From Hydrogenovibrio sp. UBA654 (GTDB lineage: Bacteria; Pseudomonadota; Gammaproteobacteria; Thiomicrospirales; Thiomicrospiraceae), in assembly GCA_002299585.1 (NCBI GenBank), contig DBOE01000048.1:28875-37264 (forward strand): DNA of 8,390 nt, given 5' to 3'. Of the stretch, positions 7,059 to 8,390 are shown piece after piece. A program made the translations under genes and the position numbers. The first letter of the stretch is position 1, and every line of letters starts with the position of its first letter. The notes beneath the pieces are model-generated. The model worked only from the letters and a program-made list of their open reading frames with translations. It searched no databases and was not told where the DNA came from.

Positions 7059-7541
7059 CTATAAATACTTAGCTTTAATATCTGCCAACAAGCCACTAGA
7101 TGCAGAGCTTACCATGTCAAATACATGATTAAACCCAGCTTGCCCGCCTGAATAAGGGTCAGGAACTTCTGTTTCTGAATACTCTTTAGAAAAATCTAAA
7201 AACATTCGTATTTTATTTTTATCTTCATGTAATGATAATTCTTGCAAATCCATATAGTTAGAATCATCCATCGCTAACACATAATCAAAATCACTAATAT
7301 CTTCTAGGCTAACTTTTCTAGCACGTAAATCCATCATATCAATACCACGACCTTGTGCAGTTCTAATAGAACGTTGATCAGCATGCTTACCAACATGCCA
7401 AGCCGCTGTTCCCGCTGAATCTATCAGAATTTCATGCTCTAAACCCTCATCAATAACTAACTGCCTAAATACTCCATGAGCAGTTGGTGAACGGCAAATA
7501 TTGCCCAAACAAACAAAAATAACAGAAACTTTATGGCTCAC
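7059..7541 (-). CDS. Low-molecular-weight protein tyrosine phosphatase
   Basis: 160-aa cytoplasmic phosphatase of the LMW-PTP family (arsenate reductase-like fold). The P-loop is at residues 10-19 as VCLGNICRSP, giving the nucleophile C11 and the phosphate-binding R17 of the CX5R motif; the general acid is D128 in VPDPYSGG. Length is usual for the family (about 145-165 aa). It is not in a capsule or exopolysaccharide cluster and no tyrosine kinase is next to it, so its substrate cannot be named; assignment as Wzb/Etp-like would be unsupported. The start is GTG at 7541, with GAGAG shortly upstream as a possible Shine-Dalgarno; the family motif begins only ten residues in, so this start fits well. 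It is divergent from rluA and may be cotranscribed with the LysR gene 53 bases downstream. Confidence 0.95.
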   Translation of the reverse strand: MSHKVSVIFVCLGNICRSPTAHGVFRQLVIDEGLEHEILIDSAGTAAWHVGKHADQRSIRTAQGRGIDMMDLRARKVSLEDISDFDYVLAMDDSNYMDLQELSLHEDKNKIRMFLDFSKEYSETEVPDPYSGGQAGFNHVFDMVSSASSGLLADIKAKYL

Positions 7542-7604
7542 GACAGGCTCTCTAAAATAGTAAAATCTTAACTATTCTACAACTAAATTATAAAGGTAAT
7601 AACA
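7542..7604. promoter_or_regulatory. Divergent intergenic region between phosphatase gene and rluA
   Basis: This 63-base AT-rich gap must hold the 5' signals for both genes. It contains an imperfect dyad, AATAGT (7556-7561) and ACTATT (7571-7576) with a nine-base spacer, that could be an operator or chance. No convincing -35/-10 pair was found. The plus strand has no ATG, GTG, TTG or CTG in any frame near the rluA Shine-Dalgarno. Confidence 0.4.
7592..7597 (+). promoter_or_regulatory. Shine-Dalgarno deciding the rluA start
   Basis: AAAGGT matches the 16S rRNA anti-Shine-Dalgarno. The AGG (7594-7596) is followed by eight bases and then ATT at 7605, in frame with the RluA reading frame. The spacing is near optimal for ATT and too short (two bases) for the in-frame ATA at 7599. 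It is the main evidence for the non-AUG start. Confidence 0.6.
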
Positions 7605-8273
7605 ATTAACACCACAAAACCAGAAATAAAATTAATTCCCTTCTCAAAAGATTGGCTTCTTTTTGAAGATGAACACTTAATTATCGTAAATAAACCTAGT
7701 GGGCTATTATCTGTACCAGGCAGAAATGCAGACCCATTAGCCTCACTTATCGGACAAATAAACACCTACTGCCAGACAGCCCTAATAGTGCATAGGTTAG
7801 ATATGGATACCTCTGGAATAATGCTCTTGGCAAAAGATAAACAAACCCACAAAGAGCTAAGCAGACAATTTCAACAAAGACTAGTCCAAAAGCAATACCA
7901 AGCAATATGTAAAGGAATCGCTAGTCAAAAAAATGGTTGTATAAACCTACCCATGCGCTGTGATTGGGAAAACCGCCCCTTACAAATAATTGACTTTAAA
8001 CAAGGTAAATATGCTCAAACCTACTGGCAGATACAGCAACAAAATATTGATTCTTTTAAAGTACTATTAACACCAATTACTGGTCGTTCCCATCAACTAA
8101 GATTACACATGAAACAGTTAGGACACCCTATACTAGGCGATAATTTATATTTTAATAAACATAATAACCAAGCAAACAGACTTTTTTTACACTCATTTTA
8201 CTTAACCTTTTTGCACCCTATTAAACAAGAGCAGATACAGATAAAAAACTCAGCTCATTTTTGGCATATTTAA
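7605..8273 (+). CDS. rluA: Dual-specificity 23S rRNA/tRNA pseudouridine synthase RluA, apparent ATT start
   Basis: Isomerises uridine to pseudouridine in 23S rRNA (U746 in E. coli) and in tRNA (U32). Numbered from ATT at 7605, the 222-aa product matches E. coli RluA (219 aa) nearly end to end: VNKPSGLLSVPGR at 28-40, VHRLDMDTSG at 62-71 with catalytic D66 (E. coli D64), CDWENRP, and the C-terminal PITGRSHQLRLHMKQLGHPILGD block. The frame is open back to a TAA at 7584 but contains no ATG, GTG, TTG or CTG codon until GTG 7788, which would leave the catalytic Asp as residue 5 and remove the conserved N-terminal strand. ATT at 7605, eight bases after AAAGGT, is therefore the best start; ATA at 7599 or a sequence error that removed the start are alternatives. 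There is no S4 domain, as expected for RluA. It is the only plus-strand gene here. Confidence 0.88.
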   Translation: MNTTKPEIKLIPFSKDWLLFEDEHLIIVNKPSGLLSVPGRNADPLASLIGQINTYCQTALIVHRLDMDTSGIMLLAKDKQTHKELSRQFQQRLVQKQYQAICKGIASQKNGCINLPMRCDWENRPLQIIDFKQGKYAQTYWQIQQQNIDSFKVLLTPITGRSHQLRLHMKQLGHPILGDNLYFNKHNNQANRLFLHSFYLTFLHPIKQEQIQIKNSAHFWHI

Positions 8274-8359
8274 TCCTTGATACACAGCAACTAATTTAAA
8301 ACAAGTAATTACCATGACCTTAAATGCTGAATAAGATGACATAGATCATAGGAATCTGA
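8274..8359. other. Non-coding tail after rluA
   Basis: No open reading frame, RNA gene or strong terminator hairpin is seen here. The only ATG-started frames are a few codons long. A four-base arm pair (ATGA/TCAT near 8336-8349) is too weak to call. Confidence 0.4.
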
Positions 8360-8390
8360 CTTATGGAAACACTGAATAACTGATTAAAAT
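8360..8390 (+). repeat. Probable outer arm of a third MITE-like repeat copy, cut by window edge
   Basis: The last 31 bases match the reverse complement of 1641-1671, the right arm of the complete element, at about 25 of 31 positions, including the shared run AATAACTGATT. Orientation would be the same as the left-edge copy. The match continues to the last base of the window, so the rest of the element should lie just beyond it. Confidence 0.65.

Noticed and set aside
7583..7765. 60-codon open frame on the minus strand at the start of rluA
   Set aside because: It is antisense to the conserved N-terminal part of RluA, which explains the region.
7788..8273. Short rluA beginning at GTG 7788
   Set aside because: This GTG is the Val of the conserved VHRLD motif. 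Starting there would drop the conserved N-terminal region that is clearly encoded upstream in the same frame.
1..8390. CRISPR array, tRNA, rRNA or complete insertion sequence
   Set aside because: No regularly spaced direct repeats, no tRNA-like cloverleaf or rRNA sequence, and no transposase frame were seen on either strand.

Overview
The window comes from an AT-rich gammaproteobacterium, most likely a marine Alteromonadales-type organism. This is an inference from the close RluA match to Enterobacteria/Vibrio-type proteins, the Shewanella/Vibrio-like dGTPase and the low GC of all genes; no rRNA or other lineage marker is present. Seven protein genes are supported. Six lie on the minus strand (dgt, an outer-membrane barrel gene, a LolA-like gene, an RND/MMPL transporter gene, a LysR-family regulator gene and a low-molecular-weight phosphatase gene). 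One, rluA, lies on the plus strand at the right end.

Layout from left to right. Positions 1-76 hold a copy of a short palindromic repeat, cut by the window edge. Next is dgt (82-1455, minus), a dGTP triphosphohydrolase of the type linked to anti-phage nucleotide depletion. A complete 167-bp quasi-palindromic, MITE-like element (1504-1670) sits directly upstream of dgt and in opposite orientation to the left copy, so dgt is bracketed by inverted repeats. A tight three-gene operon follows (1677-6015, transcribed right to left): an RND/MMPL-type inner-membrane transporter, a secreted LolA-like periplasmic protein and an outer-membrane beta-barrel, joined by overlaps of 1 and 4 bp. Together they could form a path for a hydrophobic substrate across the envelope. 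A likely intrinsic terminator (6090-6120) separates this operon from the LysR gene (6121-7005), and a low-molecular-weight protein tyrosine phosphatase gene (7059-7541) lies upstream of that. A short divergent region leads to rluA (7605-8273, plus). The last 31 bases look like the start of a third copy of the repeat.

Points most worth a second look: (1) rluA has no ATG, GTG, TTG or CTG at its proper N-terminus and appears to start at ATT behind a good Shine-Dalgarno; (2) the repeat family brackets a probable defence gene; (3) two long G/C homopolymers in otherwise AT-rich DNA, C8 inside the transporter gene and C9 just upstream of the LysR gene, look like possible phase-variation tracts; (4) the transporter/LolA-like/barrel operon has an unknown substrate.
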